Source: Mesorhizobium sp. WSM4311 (GTDB lineage Bacteria; Pseudomonadota; Alphaproteobacteria; Rhizobiales; Rhizobiaceae). From it: a stretch of 64,000 nt of DNA. The stretch covers positions 615,842-679,841 of the forward strand of contig NZ_NSFV01000003.1 in assembly GCF_002295115.1 (NCBI RefSeq), read 5' to 3'. This document shows positions 8,347 through 17,582 of the stretch, piece after piece. How positions within the stretch are numbered: position 1 is the stretch's first letter; the number at the start of each line of letters is the position of its first letter. The notes beneath the pieces are model-generated. The model had not been told where the DNA came from, searched no databases, and was given only the letters and a program-made list of their open reading frames with translations. Made by a program: the position numbers and the translations under genes.

Positions 8347-8369
8347 TCGGCGCAGGCAGCTCGCCCGGA

Positions 8370-8882
8370 TCAGGCGAAAGCCCTGCCCTCTTCGGTACGC
8401 TGGAAATGCGCCAGATCGAGCGGCACGGAAGGACGGCCAAGGACCGTCAGGATCATATGCGCCTGGCCGCGATGATGGGTCTGGTGGTTGAAGACATGCG
8501 CCAGCGCGGGCGCAAGACGCTGCGAGACGGTGCGCATGTCCGACAGGGTCATATAGGTGAAACGGCCCGACAGCGCCTTGTCGCTCAGGCCAGAGAGCCA
8601 GTCGATGATCCGCCGGTCCTCCGCCTCGCGCGCCGTCCTCAACTTGGGCAAGGCCCGGTGCAGTATGGCATCCAGCGCCGTCGGCGCGTCGCCCTCGCCG
8701 GTGAAGCGCTTCATCCAGATGCGATCGGCAGCGAGCAGATGGTTGAGGGTGCCCATCAGCGAGCCGAAGAAGGCGCCGACGTCGCGATTGAACTCCTCTT
8801 CATCGAGGTCCGCGGCGGCATCATAGATGCGGCCATTGGCCCATTGATTATACGCCGCAAACATCATGAAATGCTGTTTCAT
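8370..8882 (-). CDS. DinB-family putative metal-dependent protein
   Basis: A 170-residue four-helix protein of the DinB/YfiT superfamily. The three metal-binding histidines are visible: His48 in TLNHLL and His133 and His137 in HVFNHQTHHRGQ. Members are often damage- or stress-induced, or use low-molecular-weight thiols as cofactors; the specific role is unknown. It is transcribed divergently from the GST gene at 8950 with 67 bases between, so the two could share control. This thiol-related pairing is suggestive but not proof. Confidence 0.88.
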   Translation of the reverse strand: MKQHFMMFAAYNQWANGRIYDAAADLDEEEFNRDVGAFFGSLMGTLNHLLAADRIWMKRFTGEGDAPTALDAILHRALPKLRTAREAEDRRIIDWLSGLSDKALSGRFTYMTLSDMRTVSQRLAPALAHVFNHQTHHRGQAHMILTVLGRPSVPLDLAHFQRTEEGRAFA

Positions 8883-8949
8883 CTTTTCTCCAGCCGCCCC
8901 GTTTCGGGGTGTCGCGAGCGATACCTAGACCGCAAAGAGACCCGCGCCA

Positions 8950-9642
8950 ATGACCATTCTGCTTTATGAGCTCGTCGGGCGTGACGAGAGCCGTCCGTTC
9001 AGTCCACATTGCTGGAAGGCGACGATGGCGCTGGCCCACAAGGGGCTCGATATCTCGACCGCGCCGACGCGTTTTCTCGAGGTGCCCACCATCGAGGGCG
9101 GCGCTTCGAGAACCGTTCCGGTGATCCGCGACGGCGAAAAGGTCGTCATCGATTCCTTCGCCATCGCGCTCTATCTGGAGGAAGCCTATCCGGATCTGCC
9201 GACGCTGTTTGGCGGCGACGGCGGCAAGGCGATGGCGCGCTTCATCGAGCGCTGGTCGCAATTGACCATCCATCCCTACGTCACCACTGCGGCGCTCGTC
9301 GATCTCCATGCCATGCAGGACGAAGAGAACGCCGTGTATTTCCGGCAGAGCCGGGAGCAGCGCTTCGGCAAGCAGCTGGAAGATGTCGTCGCGGCGCGCG
9401 ATGCCGGCCTGGCGGCGTTTCGGGCTTCGCTCGAGCCGCTGCGCTCGATGCTGGGCTACCAGCCTTTCATCGGCGGCGCCTCGCCGCTGTTTGCGGACTA
9501 CATCGTCTTCGGCGCGCTGCAATGGGCGCGCATCGCCACGCCCTACCAGCTGCTTGAAGACAGCGATGTCGTGACGCAATGGTTCGCGCGTTGCCTCGAC
9601 CTGCATGGCGGGCTGGGACGAAAGGTTGCCGCGGCGGCCTGA
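8950..9642 (+). CDS. Glutathione S-transferase family protein
   Basis: A 230-residue cytosolic GST. The thioredoxin-like N-terminal domain carries the cis-proline and glutathione-binding part (RTVPVIRDGEKVVIDSFAIA, then LYLEEAYP), and an all-helical C-terminal domain follows from about residue 90. The N-terminal SPHCWKATMAL places a cysteine near the usual catalytic position. Sequence character is closest to the LigE/EpsS-like group, which handles glutathione conjugation or cleavage of ethers; the substrate is not known. It is divergent from the DinB gene. Confidence 0.88.
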   Translation: MTILLYELVGRDESRPFSPHCWKATMALAHKGLDISTAPTRFLEVPTIEGGASRTVPVIRDGEKVVIDSFAIALYLEEAYPDLPTLFGGDGGKAMARFIERWSQLTIHPYVTTAALVDLHAMQDEENAVYFRQSREQRFGKQLEDVVAARDAGLAAFRASLEPLRSMLGYQPFIGGASPLFADYIVFGALQWARIATPYQLLEDSDVVTQWFARCLDLHGGLGRKVAAAA

Positions 9643-9724
9643 CGGCCGCAAGCGCTGGCCCTCCCGCGAGGCAGGTTGGACCTGCCGTCAATCCATGGCG
9701 AAAATCAGCGGCGGGATAGCGGGC

Positions 9725-9991
9725 CTACTTGGCCGCCTTCTTTGGCTTGCTGGTCTTCGGCTTGATGGCTTTCGCGGCCGCTTTTTCTTCCTTGGGAGCG
9801 GCTTTGGCCTTGCCGGCGCCAGATGCCTTCTTGGCCGGCTTCTTGGCTGCCGGCGGCTTACCCGCATCCTCCCGATCGATGTCGGCGGCCGCCTGGTGCC
9901 AATGGCGTTCGTGGTGACCGGCCGGTTGCCCCTCTTCCTGCCATATCTGATGCGCGCGGTTGCGAATGCGGTCCTGACGATCGTCTGCCAT
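9725..9991 (-). CDS. DUF2934 domain protein with lysine/alanine-rich tail
   Basis: An 88-residue protein. Residues 8-40 (RIRNRAHQIWQEEGQPAGHH, then ERHWHQAAADI) match the DUF2934 motif found in many rhizobial stress-related small proteins. The remainder is a basic Lys/Ala/Pro tail (KKPAKKASGAGKAKAAPKEE) similar in composition to histone-H1-like proteins, suggesting nucleic-acid contact. The start is the ATG at 9991; the 21 in-frame codons upstream look like intergenic sequence. It ends convergently with the GST gene. Confidence 0.8.
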   Translation of the reverse strand: MADDRQDRIRNRAHQIWQEEGQPAGHHERHWHQAAADIDREDAGKPPAAKKPAKKASGAGKAKAAPKEEKAAAKAIKPKTSKPKKAAK

Positions 9992-10283
9992 GGTCGTGTT
10001 GTCTCCATTCGGGCCGACTTCAGCGCGGCGCCGACGCGTGACTATAGCAAGCAAAGCGTTGCTGTGCAGCCGTCTGATCTCGCCCTGGCGGCTTGCCGGC
10101 CTGACATGGAAGCGCCCACTGCTCCGGTCCTTCGCTCGCGGTCCCTGCCCTTCGGGCGTTCAAACCCCTTGAAAGATGCACTGGACCTTTCAATCCGCCC
10201 AAAGGCCGACAGGGCTTCACCATTCGTCGCTCGGAACGCCAGGCAATTGGCTTTCCGTCCGCTTCGGGACCGCTCCTCACCCC
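9992..10283. other. Gene-free interval before ndk
   Basis: About 290 bases between the DUF2934 start and the ndk promoter. Reading frames here lack ribosome-binding sites and family features. I see no convincing gene or RNA. Confidence 0.5.
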
Positions 10284-10312
10284 TTGGCAATGGGCGGGGC
10301 GGCCTGTATAGA
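10284..10312 (+). promoter_or_regulatory. Candidate sigma-70-type promoter of ndk
   Basis: TTGGCA at 10284-10289 and TATAGA at 10307-10312 are separated by 17 bases, a good housekeeping promoter. The predicted start near 10319 gives a leader of about 34 bases before the ndk ATG. Confidence 0.6.
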
Positions 10313-10352
10313 GCCCGCCACTCTCAATTCCATTCTCAGACAAGGACGACCA

Positions 10353-10775
10353 ATGGCGCTCGAACGCACCTTTTCCATGATCAAGCCGGACGCAACCCGG
10401 CGCAACCTCACCGGCGCCATCACCAAGATGCTAGAAGATGCAGGCCTGCGCGTCATCGCTTCGCGCCGCGTCTGGATGAGCCGCCGTGAGGCGGAAGGTT
10501 TCTACGCCGTCCACAAGGACCGTCCGTTCTTCGGCGAACTGGTCGAGTTCATGTCGTCGGCTCCGACGATCGTCCAGGTGCTGGAAGGCGAGAACGCCAT
10601 TGCCAGGAACCGCGAAGTGATGGGCGCCACCAACCCGGCCAACGCCGACGAAGGCACCATCCGCAAAGTGCACGCGCTGTCGATCGGCGAAAATTCGGTG
10701 CACGGCTCCGACGCGCCGGAAACCGCCGCGCAGGAGATCAAGTACTGGTTCTCGGACACCGAGATCGTCGGCTGA
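10353..10775 (+). CDS. ndk: Nucleoside diphosphate kinase
   Basis: A 140-residue enzyme, the normal bacterial length, that moves the terminal phosphate of ATP onto other nucleoside diphosphates through a phosphohistidine. The catalytic residue is His117 in NSVHGSD, and the [10 protein letters not shown] start and the Kpn-loop region ([17 protein letters not shown]) are typical. The ATG at 10353 has AAGGA upstream. It is monocistronic, with its own promoter and a strong terminator. Confidence 0.98.
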   Translation: MALERTFSMIKPDATRRNLTGAITKMLEDAGLRVIASRRVWMSRREAEGFYAVHKDRPFFGELVEFMSSAPTIVQVLEGENAIARNREVMGATNPANADEGTIRKVHALSIGENSVHGSDAPETAAQEIKYWFSDTEIVG

Positions 10776-10801
10776 GCCGACAGTCGCACCTTGTACCCCG
10801 T

Positions 10802-10830
10802 AAAAAGGCCGGCATTTCGCCGGCCTTTTT
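10802..10830. terminator. Bidirectional intrinsic terminator after ndk
   Basis: A 12-base stem (AAAAAGGCCGGC paired with GCCGGCCTTTTT) with a five-base loop and a run of T. The A-run on the left makes it work in both directions, closing ndk and the convergent gene at 10892-11161. Confidence 0.9.
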
Positions 10831-10891
10831 CATTGACGCAATGGTCAGGTCTCGCTGCCAACGCCGCTGCGCATCGCAGTGGCGGTGCTGG

Positions 10892-11161
10892 TCACTTCGG
10901 CTGACGATCTTTTACGTTCGCATGGGCGTTCGCTGCCGCCGTGTCGGTGGCCGGTGTCTGGGTGTCGGCACCTGCAAACGGACTACCCTGCCCAGGCGCC
11001 AGATCGCCGCTGTGGCCGGCCTTGTTGGTCTGGAAGGGTCGGCCATCGGCGCTGAGGCCATGCTGAAGGGCATTGAACAGATGGTCGTCCGCCTTCGCAA
11101 GGCCGGTGAGAGCAAGGAGCGATACGCCTGTGACAGCAAGGATAAGCGCGTGCGTTTTCAT
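10892..11161 (-). CDS. Small exported protein, unknown function
   Basis: An 89-residue protein with a clear signal peptide (MKTHALILAVTGVSLLALTG, cleavage after LAKA at about residue 24). The mature part of about 65 residues is polar, glycine- and alanine-rich, without cysteines, and probably disordered in the periplasm. The ATG at 11161 has AAAGGAG at a good distance. I do not recognise the family. Confidence 0.75.
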   Translation of the reverse strand: MKTHALILAVTGVSLLALTGLAKADDHLFNALQHGLSADGRPFQTNKAGHSGDLAPGQGSPFAGADTQTPATDTAAANAHANVKDRQPK

Positions 11162-11325
11162 CTCTGGACTCCTTTGAGTTAAGGCCAGAACAAGCCGCAG
11201 CAGGTCTGGCGGCTTCAACGAAGGGACATTCGAAAATATCCCTTTTGCCTACCCGCCATGTCTGGGAGAGAAACGCTTCTCCTGCCCGAATTATTCCGGA
11301 AAGTGTCGGGCGATCGAATTAAGCG

Positions 11326-12090
11326 CTAACTCGCGGCGCTGAAGCGCAGGATTTCGTGGCCGTCCTTGTCCGATATGGCGAGCTTGCCGGCGTCGACCTT
11401 GTATGACGCCGCCTTGGCCAAGGCATCGAACAAGGCCTTTTCCTCGGCCATCACCTCCGGCGCGCAGGCCTTGTAGGTCGAGCCGACGTCGCTGATGGCG
11501 ATCGCCTGGCCATCGACTTTCGCGGTGGCGAAATAGGTGTTGCAGGGGCCGCTGCCGCCGGCCTTGCCGGCCTCGCTGATCCTGAACGTCGCCTGCGGCG
11601 CGGTGATGGCGCCAATGCCATCGACATAGTCGACCACCCAGAGCTGGCCAAAGATGGAAGCCGCCGGCTCGGTGCCTGACGCCACCAACTTCAGCATGAT
11701 GGTCTGCGGCGCGTCGGTCAGCGGGTCCAGCCGATGGCGCACATCGGAAATGAACATCAACTTGCCGTCAACGGTGATCCGCGCCTGCAGCGCATAGGTC
11801 ATCTGTGACCGGATCACCGACGGATCGAGTTTGATCTCGAAGCTGATCGGCACCTGGCCGGCCGGCTTGATAGTCTGCTCGCCGATGATCCTGGCCGGTG
11901 CATCGGCTACTGAAACATCCGCGAGCTGGACGGAAAGCACGGCGCTGGGCGGCAGGGCGATGCGCTCGCGATAGATCACCTCGCCCCTCACCGCGTTTTC
12001 AGCGGCCACGGACAATTCCGGCACCGCCAGGATGCCGACGACCAGAGGCACGAAACCGAAGACGAAGAACTCCGCGAGCCTGTCCAGCAT
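11326..12090 (-). CDS. Exported YbaY/YscW-type plus META-domain protein
   Basis: A 254-residue envelope protein. After an N-terminal hydrophobic segment (FFVFGFVPLVVGILAVPELS, then VAA) comes a YbaY/YscW-like beta-sandwich (residues roughly 35-125: VRGEVIYRERIALPPSAVLS, then VQLADVSVADAPA). The second half is a META/HslJ-like domain (SGPCNTYFATAKVDGQAIAI, then STYKACAPEVMAEEKALFDA), which keeps the typical cysteine pair. No lipobox cysteine follows the hydrophobic segment, so it appears to be soluble or tethered rather than a lipoprotein. The start at 12090 has GGGAGG upstream. HslJ-type domains are linked to stress and novobiocin tolerance; the role here is unknown. Confidence 0.75.
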   Translation of the reverse strand: MLDRLAEFFVFGFVPLVVGILAVPELSVAAENAVRGEVIYRERIALPPSAVLSVQLADVSVADAPARIIGEQTIKPAGQVPISFEIKLDPSVIRSQMTYALQARITVDGKLMFISDVRHRLDPLTDAPQTIMLKLVASGTEPAASIFGQLWVVDYVDGIGAITAPQATFRISEAGKAGGSGPCNTYFATAKVDGQAIAISDVGSTYKACAPEVMAEEKALFDALAKAASYKVDAGKLAISDKDGHEILRFSAAS

Positions 12091-12185
12091 GACCGCCTCC
12101 CTTGCCCGGACTGCCAATCCCCGGGGCTGATCAACCTCACGCAATTGGCCAAAGGATTGCGGTCAATACATGGCTGCGACGGGAT

Positions 12186-12665
12186 TTATTCGGACGATGA
12201 CTTCCAGCGCTCTGCCGCTTGCGCGTCGGTTTCCTTGGCCTCGACCCAGCCACCTTCAGAACCATCGGCGCGATGCTCCTTCTTCCAGAAGGGCGCGCGC
12301 GATTTGAGGTAATCCATGAGAAAGTTCGCCGCTTCGAACGCGGCCTGGCGATGGGCAGAGGCGGCCACCACCAGCACGATATTCTCGCCCGGACGAATCC
12401 GGCCATGGCGGTGGATGACGGTGAGGCCCTGCAGCGGCCAGCGCTCAACCGCCTCGGCGGCGATACGGCCGATCTCGGCCTCCGCCATGCCAGGATAATG
12501 TTCGAGCTCCAATGCCGTGAGCGCGCCCTGCTCATCGCGGCAGAGCCCGGAGAAAGAAACCACCGCGCCAATGTCGGTGCGGCCCGCCGTCAGTCCGGCG
12601 ATCTCGGCGGCGACGTCGAAATCCTCGCGCTGGATGCGCACGGTCAGCGCCAGGACGGCCGACAC
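12186..12665 (-). CDS. moaE: Molybdopterin synthase catalytic subunit
   Basis: A 159-residue MoaE. With thiocarboxylated MoaD it inserts two sulfurs into precursor Z (cyclic pyranopterin monophosphate) to make molybdopterin. Family motifs are clear: IHRHGRIRPGENIVLVVAAS and the segment FLMDYLKSRAPFWKKE with its catalytic lysines. Translation starts at a GTG at 12665, four bases after the moaD stop, so the two are coupled. The last gene of the run SDR-uvrC-pgsA-moaD-moaE. Confidence 0.96.
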   Translation of the reverse strand: MSAVLALTVRIQREDFDVAAEIAGLTAGRTDIGAVVSFSGLCRDEQGALTALELEHYPGMAEAEIGRIAAEAVERWPLQGLTVIHRHGRIRPGENIVLVVAASAHRQAAFEAANFLMDYLKSRAPFWKKEHRADGSEGGWVEAKETDAQAAERWKSSSE

Positions 12666-12669
12666 GGTG

Positions 12670-12927
12670 TCAGCCCCCGGTCATCGGCGGGAACAGCGCG
12701 ATCTCGCGCGCGCCCGATATCTTTTCGCGGTGGTCGACATGTTCCTGGTTGATGGCAACGCGGATCACGTCGGGATATTGCAGCGCATGTTCGTAGCCCT
12801 CGCCGCGCGATTGCAGCCAGCGCAAGAGATCGGCGACCGTCTCGATGCCGGCGGGCAATTCGACATGCTCTTCAGGCATGCCGATCCGTTCGCGTACCCA
12901 GGCAAAATAGATGAGGCGGGTCGTCAT
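12670..12927 (-). CDS. moaD: Molybdopterin synthase sulfur carrier subunit
   Basis: An 85-residue ubiquitin-like protein ending in MTGG; the C-terminal Gly-Gly is the site that is adenylated and thiocarboxylated before sulfur is handed to MoaE. The FPPMTGG end and the MTTRLIYFAWVRERIG start are typical. One base separates the pgsA stop from the moaD ATG; an ATG three codons earlier (12936) would instead overlap pgsA. Confidence 0.96.
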   Translation of the reverse strand: MTTRLIYFAWVRERIGMPEEHVELPAGIETVADLLRWLQSRGEGYEHALQYPDVIRVAINQEHVDHREKISGAREIALFPPMTGG

Positions 12928-12928
12928 T

Positions 12929-13525
12929 TCACTCATCCATGATGTGCTTGAGGCCGGCGCGGAAATAGTCGTAGCCGGTGTAGAGTGTGACGAGTGCCGC
13001 GATCCACAGCAGCACAAGGCCGGTCTGCGTCGTCAGCGGGAAGATCTTGTCACCGGCCGGTCCCGCCAGCAGGAAAGCGATAGCGACCATCTGGATGGTG
13101 GTCTTCCACTTGGCAAGCTGCGTCACCGGCACCGAGACCTTGAGCGCCGCCAGATATTCGCGCAGGCCAGAAACCAGGATCTCGCGGCACAGGATGATGA
13201 TGGCCGCCCACAGCGACCAGCCGGCAATGCCGGCATGGCGATCGGTGTCGGCGGCAAGCAGCAAAAGGCAGGTCGCGACCAGCAGCTTGTCGGCGATCGG
13301 GTCGAGCATCTTGCCGATATTGGAGGTCTGCTGCCAGGCGCGCGCAAAATAGCCGTCGAAATAATCGGTGACGGACGCCAGCAGGAAAATGACCAGCGCC
13401 GACCAGCGGGCGAAGTCGCTCGATTTCAGATGGCCTTCGAGAAAAAAGCACAGCACCACCAGCGGCACCGCAATGATGCGGGCATAGGTCAGCATGTTGG
13501 GCAGGTTGAACGCGCGCTGGGCCAT
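12929..13525 (-). CDS. pgsA: CDP-diacylglycerol--glycerol-3-phosphate 3-phosphatidyltransferase
   Basis: A 198-residue inner-membrane enzyme making phosphatidylglycerol phosphate. The CDP-alcohol phosphotransferase signature is complete: DYFDGYFAR followed by eight residues, then G-x3-D-x3-D (GKMLDPIAD), at about residues 54-80. Several hydrophobic helices surround it. It lies downstream of uvrC, as in many Rhizobiales and other proteobacteria, and just ahead of moaD. Confidence 0.96.
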   Translation of the reverse strand: MAQRAFNLPNMLTYARIIAVPLVVLCFFLEGHLKSSDFARWSALVIFLLASVTDYFDGYFARAWQQTSNIGKMLDPIADKLLVATCLLLLAADTDRHAGIAGWSLWAAIIILCREILVSGLREYLAALKVSVPVTQLAKWKTTIQMVAIAFLLAGPAGDKIFPLTTQTGLVLLWIAALVTLYTGYDYFRAGLKHIMDE

Positions 13526-13622
13526 ATCTGGTGGACTCTTTCTGCCTGCGTACTCAAATCAGAAGCGAATGTAGGGGGTCAACAGGCCAGATTCGACTGG
13601 CCAGCTGAAAGTGCTGAATTTT

Positions 13623-15689
13623 TTAACTTTCGTGAAAATGATTGTAGACCAGTTTGGCGACCTGTTCGGAAATACCGTCGACTTTCCTCAGATCCTCGAT
13701 CGCGGCACGGCTGACCGCCTTGGCGGTGCCGAATGCAAGCAGCAGCGCGCGCTTGCGGCCGGGGCCGATGCCGGCGATCTCGTCGAGCGGGCTTTTGACC
13801 ATCTCCTTCTTGCGCCGCGCCCGGTGCGAGCCGATGGCAAAGCGATGGACCTCGTCGCGCAGCCGCTGGACGAAATAGAGCACGGGGTCGCGCACCGGCA
13901 GTGAAAAGGAATCCCTGCCCTTGACGAAAAAACGCTCGCGGCCGGCATCGCGGTCCTGGCCCTTGGCGATGCCGATGGCCACGACGCGGTCCTCGATGCC
14001 GAGATCGGCGAGAATCTTGCGCACCGCCGTCATCTGGCCCTGGCCACCGTCGATCAGGATGACGTCGGGCCAGGCCGGGAAGCTGCCGGAGATGTCGTCT
14101 TCGACATCATCGCCCGCTTGCGCCGAGGCCGTGTCGTCGGGCGCGACATCGCCATGTTCCTTGAGCAGCCGCGAGAAGCGCCGCTCCATCACCTCGCGCA
14201 TCATGCCGAAATCGTCGCCCGGGGTGATCTCGGTCGAGCGGATGTTGAATTTCCGGTACTGGTTTTTCACAAACCCTTCCGGTCCCGCGACAACCATGGC
14301 GCCGACGGCATTGGTGCCCATGATGTGCGAGTTGTCGTACACCTCGATGCGCACCGGCGGCTTGGCCAGGCCGAAGGTCTCGGCGAAACCGGCAAGCAGC
14401 CGTCCTTGCGTCGAGGTTTCGGCCAGCCTGCGGCCCAACGCCTCCCGCGCATTCTGCAAGGCATTGTCGGTCAGGTCCTTCTTCTCGCCGCGCTGCGGCA
14501 CAGAGATCGCAACCTTGCGGCCGGCGCGGGTCGAGAGCGCCTCGGCCAGCAATTCCTGGTCCTCGATGCCGTGCGACAGAAGGATGGCGCGCGGCGTCGG
14601 CTTGTCGTCGTAGAACTGCGCCAGGAACGAGCCCAATACTTCCGATCCTTCCAGGGCAGGATCGGCTTTCGGGAAATAGGCGCGGTTGCCCCAGTTCTGG
14701 CCGGTGCGGAAGAAGAAGACCTGGATGCAGACCTGCCCGCCTTCCTGATGGATGGCGAAGACATCCGCATCGTCGACGGTCGCCGGGTTGATGCCCTGAT
14801 GGCTCTGCACATGCGACAGGGCGGCCAGCCGGTCGCGATAGATGGCGGCACGTTCGAAATCGAGGTCTTCAGATGCCTGCTGCATGGCGGCCGAAATCTC
14901 GGTCTTCACCTTCTGGCTGCGGCCGGACAAGAAATCCTTCGCCTCGGCGACCAGTTCGGCATAGCCCTCATGCGAGATTTCGCCGGTGCAAGGGCCGGCG
15001 CAGCGCTTGATCTGATAGAGCAGGCACGGCCGGGTGCGGTTCTCGTAGAACGAGTTGGTGCAGCTGCGCAGCAGGAAGGCGCGCTGCAGCGAATTGATGG
15101 TGCGGCCGACGGCGCCGGCCGAAGCAAACGGGCCGAAATAGTCGCCTTTTCGCGAGCGCGCGCCACGATGCTTGTAGATGCCGGGCGAGACATGGTCGCC
15201 GGTCAAAAGGATATAGGGAAACGACTTGTCGTCGCGCATCAGCACGTTGAATCGCGGCCGCAAGCGCTTGATAAGATTGGCTTCGAGCAGCAGCGCCTCG
15301 ATCTCGGTGCGGGTGACGACGAATTCCATCGTCGACGTCTCGCGCACCATGCGGCCGATGCGGTTGGTGTGGAACCGGCCTTGCGCGTAGTTGGTGACGC
15401 GCTTCTTCAGGCTGCGTGCCTTGCCGACATAGAGCACGTCGCCCGCGGCGTTCATCATGCGGTAGACGCCGGGCGCGTTGGGCAGCCGCTTGACCAAGGT
15501 CTGGATCACCTCGGCGCCGACCATGCCTTCGGCATCGCCGGCATGCGGCGTCCAGTCGATGGCGGTGAAGGCGACATCCGGGCCTGTCGGTTCGACGATC
15601 TCCTCGAGCGCCTCGTCCTCGAGGTCGATTTCGGGAGGCAGGTCATCGGCGCCGCCACGCGCCTTGTTTTTGTGATCCAAAGGACTCAT
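13623..15689 (-). CDS. uvrC: Excinuclease ABC subunit C
   Basis: A 688-residue nucleotide-excision-repair endonuclease that makes both incisions around a lesion after UvrAB loading. Visible in order: an unusual acidic N-terminal extension of about 50 residues ([16 protein letters not shown]), the GIY-YIG-like nuclease domain ([18 protein letters not shown]), a cysteine-containing region ([15 protein letters not shown]), the UVR domain ([20 protein letters not shown]), the RNase-H-like second nuclease domain ([17 protein letters not shown], then [12 protein letters not shown]) and C-terminal helix-hairpin-helix motifs. The ATG at 15689 overlaps the upstream SDR stop codon as ATGA. Confidence 0.96.
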   Translation of the reverse strand: MSPLDHKNKARGGADDLPPEIDLEDEALEEIVEPTGPDVAFTAIDWTPHAGDAEGMVGAEVIQTLVKRLPNAPGVYRMMNAAGDVLYVGKARSLKKRVTNYAQGRFHTNRIGRMVRETSTMEFVVTRTEIEALLLEANLIKRLRPRFNVLMRDDKSFPYILLTGDHVSPGIYKHRGARSRKGDYFGPFASAGAVGRTINSLQRAFLLRSCTNSFYENRTRPCLLYQIKRCAGPCTGEISHEGYAELVAEAKDFLSGRSQKVKTEISAAMQQASEDLDFERAAIYRDRLAALSHVQSHQGINPATVDDADVFAIHQEGGQVCIQVFFFRTGQNWGNRAYFPKADPALEGSEVLGSFLAQFYDDKPTPRAILLSHGIEDQELLAEALSTRAGRKVAISVPQRGEKKDLTDNALQNAREALGRRLAETSTQGRLLAGFAETFGLAKPPVRIEVYDNSHIMGTNAVGAMVVAGPEGFVKNQYRKFNIRSTEITPGDDFGMMREVMERRFSRLLKEHGDVAPDDTASAQAGDDVEDDISGSFPAWPDVILIDGGQGQMTAVRKILADLGIEDRVVAIGIAKGQDRDAGRERFFVKGRDSFSLPVRDPVLYFVQRLRDEVHRFAIGSHRARRKKEMVKSPLDEIAGIGPGRKRALLLAFGTAKAVSRAAIEDLRKVDGISEQVAKLVYNHFHES

Positions 15690-16450
15690 TCCGTCATGCC
15701 TGTCACATCGGGCGTCTGCCATGCAAGATGCTGGCCGCCGTCGAGCGCGATCATCTGGCCGGTGACCGAGCGCGCATCCCAGAGATAGCGGATGGTGGCG
15801 CCGAATTCCGGCAATTCCGGGCCGCGCTTCAGGATCAGGCCAGCGAGCTGTGCGTCAAAATCGGTATCGTCCTGGCGGACATTCTTCAGTGTCGGGCCAG
15901 GCCCGATCGCGTTGACGCGAATGCGCGGGCCGAGCGCTTGCGCCAGCATCTGCGTCTGGGTCCACAAAGCCGACTTCGACAACGCGTAGGAGAAGTAGCG
16001 TGGCGTCGGCCGCCAGACGCGCTGATCGATGATGTTGACGATCAGCCCCTCGCGCCCTTCAGGCAAGGCGCGAGCGAAATTCTGCGCCAACAGCGCCGGC
16101 GTTTTCACGTGGATGGCAAAGTGGCGGTCCCAGGCCTGCCAATCGATATCCTCAACGGAATCGCCGACGAAAAGCGACGCATTGTTGACCAGCAGCGAGA
16201 TTGGACCCAGCGCGGCCTGCGCCTGGCCGACGAGGCCGCTGACGGCGGTCATGTCGGTCAGATCCGCCCCAACCACGGTGGCGCGGCCGCCAGACCGATT
16301 GATCCCCGCGGCCAAGGCATCCGCCTCGTCGTGCGAGCGATTGGCGTGGATGGCGACGGCAAAGCCATGGCCGGCGAGGTCTTCGACAATTGCCTTGCCG
16401 ACCCGTTTCGCCCCGCCGGTCACCAGGGCCGCGGCAATGGCTTTGCTCAT
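15686..16450 (-). CDS. SDR-family oxidoreductase, pteridine-reductase/FolM-like
   Basis: A 254-residue NAD(P)H-binding Rossmann enzyme. The dinucleotide motif is [11 protein letters not shown], whose AKR insert is typical of pteridine reductases and dihydromonapterin reductase (FolM). The catalytic pair is Tyr and Lys in YALSK. The usual catalytic serine position falls in a [10 protein letters not shown] segment, as in pteridine reductases. It may reduce a pterin, but the substrate is inferred only from motif style. It starts the uvrC-pgsA-moaDE run, with an ATGA overlap to uvrC. Confidence 0.85.
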   Translation of the reverse strand: MSKAIAAALVTGGAKRVGKAIVEDLAGHGFAVAIHANRSHDEADALAAGINRSGGRATVVGADLTDMTAVSGLVGQAQAALGPISLLVNNASLFVGDSVEDIDWQAWDRHFAIHVKTPALLAQNFARALPEGREGLIVNIIDQRVWRPTPRYFSYALSKSALWTQTQMLAQALGPRIRVNAIGPGPTLKNVRQDDTDFDAQLAGLILKRGPELPEFGATIRYLWDARSVTGQMIALDGGQHLAWQTPDVTGMTE

Positions 16451-16766
16451 CTGCTGTCAATCCTCAATTTCGGCCCGAAAACACGGCGCCGACGAAATAT
16501 GGCTCGGCATGCGTTAAACGGCATTCGCACTTGGGGCTGCATTGTGGCGAAACGCTCGGTTCGGCATGCCGACTCGTCTTGGAGTCGGGAGCGCCGGAAC
16601 GCAATATAGGACGCTGGACTCCTTGCACCAAGCGGTGTGCAGCGCAGCATGAAATGGCTGCTGACATTTCGCTGTTGCGAAGATGCAACGTCAAGGTTCC
16701 GCCTCATTCGCGCCGGGTAATGACCCAAGTTCAGGTTCGCTTCAGCCTCATTTTGACACGACATTT
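16451..16766. other. Gene-free interval upstream of the outer-membrane protein
   Basis: About 316 bases between the divergent SDR start and the EcfG-type promoter. No supported gene. A TTGACA at 16753-16758 has no good -10 partner at 16-18 bases. Confidence 0.5.
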
Positions 16767-16791
16767 GGAACCGACGAACGCCAGATCCGTT
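16767..16791 (+). promoter_or_regulatory. EcfG-type general-stress promoter
   Basis: GGAAC at 16767-16771 and CGTT at 16788-16791 are separated by exactly 16 bases, the consensus for the alphaproteobacterial general-stress sigma factor EcfG/RpoE2. Transcription would begin near 16798-16800, giving a leader of about 65 bases to the ATG at 16864. Confidence 0.65.
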
Positions 16792-16863
16792 TCACCCCCC
16801 GGACGGGTTGATGGCGATCGTGAGAAACAAGCCTGTGTCCTGTGGCTTAAGGAGTAAAGAACA

Positions 16864-17520
16864 ATGCAAGCCAATCTCAAATTCGCACGGCCGCTGGCCG
16901 TTGCGCTCGGGCTCTTCGCCCTCGGTGGTACTGCCTATGCCGCAGACGTCGTCCAGGAAGAGCCCCCGGCACCCGCACCGGTCGCCGAACTGCCTGTCGC
17001 ATCCTGGGCCGGCCCCTATGTCGGTCTTAACGTTGGCTACGGCTTCAGCGGCCGTACCAAGGAGAAGGATTTCGACGTTTCGACCGACACCAAGGGTTTC
17101 GTCGGCAGCGTCTTCGGCGGCTATCAGTGGCAGCAGGAGAACTTCGTGTACGGCGGTGAAGCCGAACTCGGCTACAACGGCGTCAAGGGTGACGACAACG
17201 GCATCAACTCAAAGGGCGGCTTCGAAGGATCGCTGCGTGCCCGTCTTGGCTACGCCGTGACCCCGGAAATCCTGCTCTATGGCACTGGCGGTCTCGCCGG
17301 CAGAAGCCTGAAGGTGGAAGACTCGGTCATTCCTGCCAGCGACACCGCCACCATGATCGGCTGGACCGCCGGCGTCGGCACCGACATCAAGCTGACCGAC
17401 AACGTCTTCGGCCGTGTCGAGTACCGCTACACCGACTTCGGCAGCAAGAGCTTCGATGGTATCGGCAAGGTCAAGGCCACCGACAACCGCGTCACCTTCG
17501 GCCTCGGTATGAAGTTCTAA
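16864..17520 (+). CDS. Omp25/Omp31-like outer-membrane beta-barrel protein
   Basis: A 218-residue protein with a signal peptide cleaved after AYA (residue 26), a short proline-rich linker (EEPPAPAPVAELP), then an eight-stranded barrel-like domain starting SWAGPYVGLNVGYGFSG and ending in the aromatic residue typical of outer-membrane insertion (VTFGLGMKF). This is the porin-family layout common in rhizobia and Brucella. The ribosome-binding site is AAGGAG. It is monocistronic between an EcfG-like promoter and a strong terminator, so expression may rise in general stress. Confidence 0.92.
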   Translation: MQANLKFARPLAVALGLFALGGTAYAADVVQEEPPAPAPVAELPVASWAGPYVGLNVGYGFSGRTKEKDFDVSTDTKGFVGSVFGGYQWQQENFVYGGEAELGYNGVKGDDNGINSKGGFEGSLRARLGYAVTPEILLYGTGGLAGRSLKVEDSVIPASDTATMIGWTAGVGTDIKLTDNVFGRVEYRYTDFGSKSFDGIGKVKATDNRVTFGLGMKF

Positions 17521-17540
17521 GTCGTTCAAGCCACGACACG

Positions 17541-17570
17541 AAAAAGCCGGGCCTCGTGCCCGGCTTTTTT
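17541..17570. terminator. Bidirectional intrinsic terminator
   Basis: A 12-base stem, AAAAAGCCGGGC paired with GCCCGGCTTTTT, with a loop of CTCGT and flanking A and T runs. It lies between the convergent porin and GST genes and can serve both. Confidence 0.9.
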
Positions 17571-17582
17571 ATTGTCGGCCGC

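Noticed and set aside
16753..16781. TTGACA as a sigma-70 promoter for the porin
   Set aside because: No acceptable -10 at 16-18 bases; the EcfG-type site next to it fits much better.
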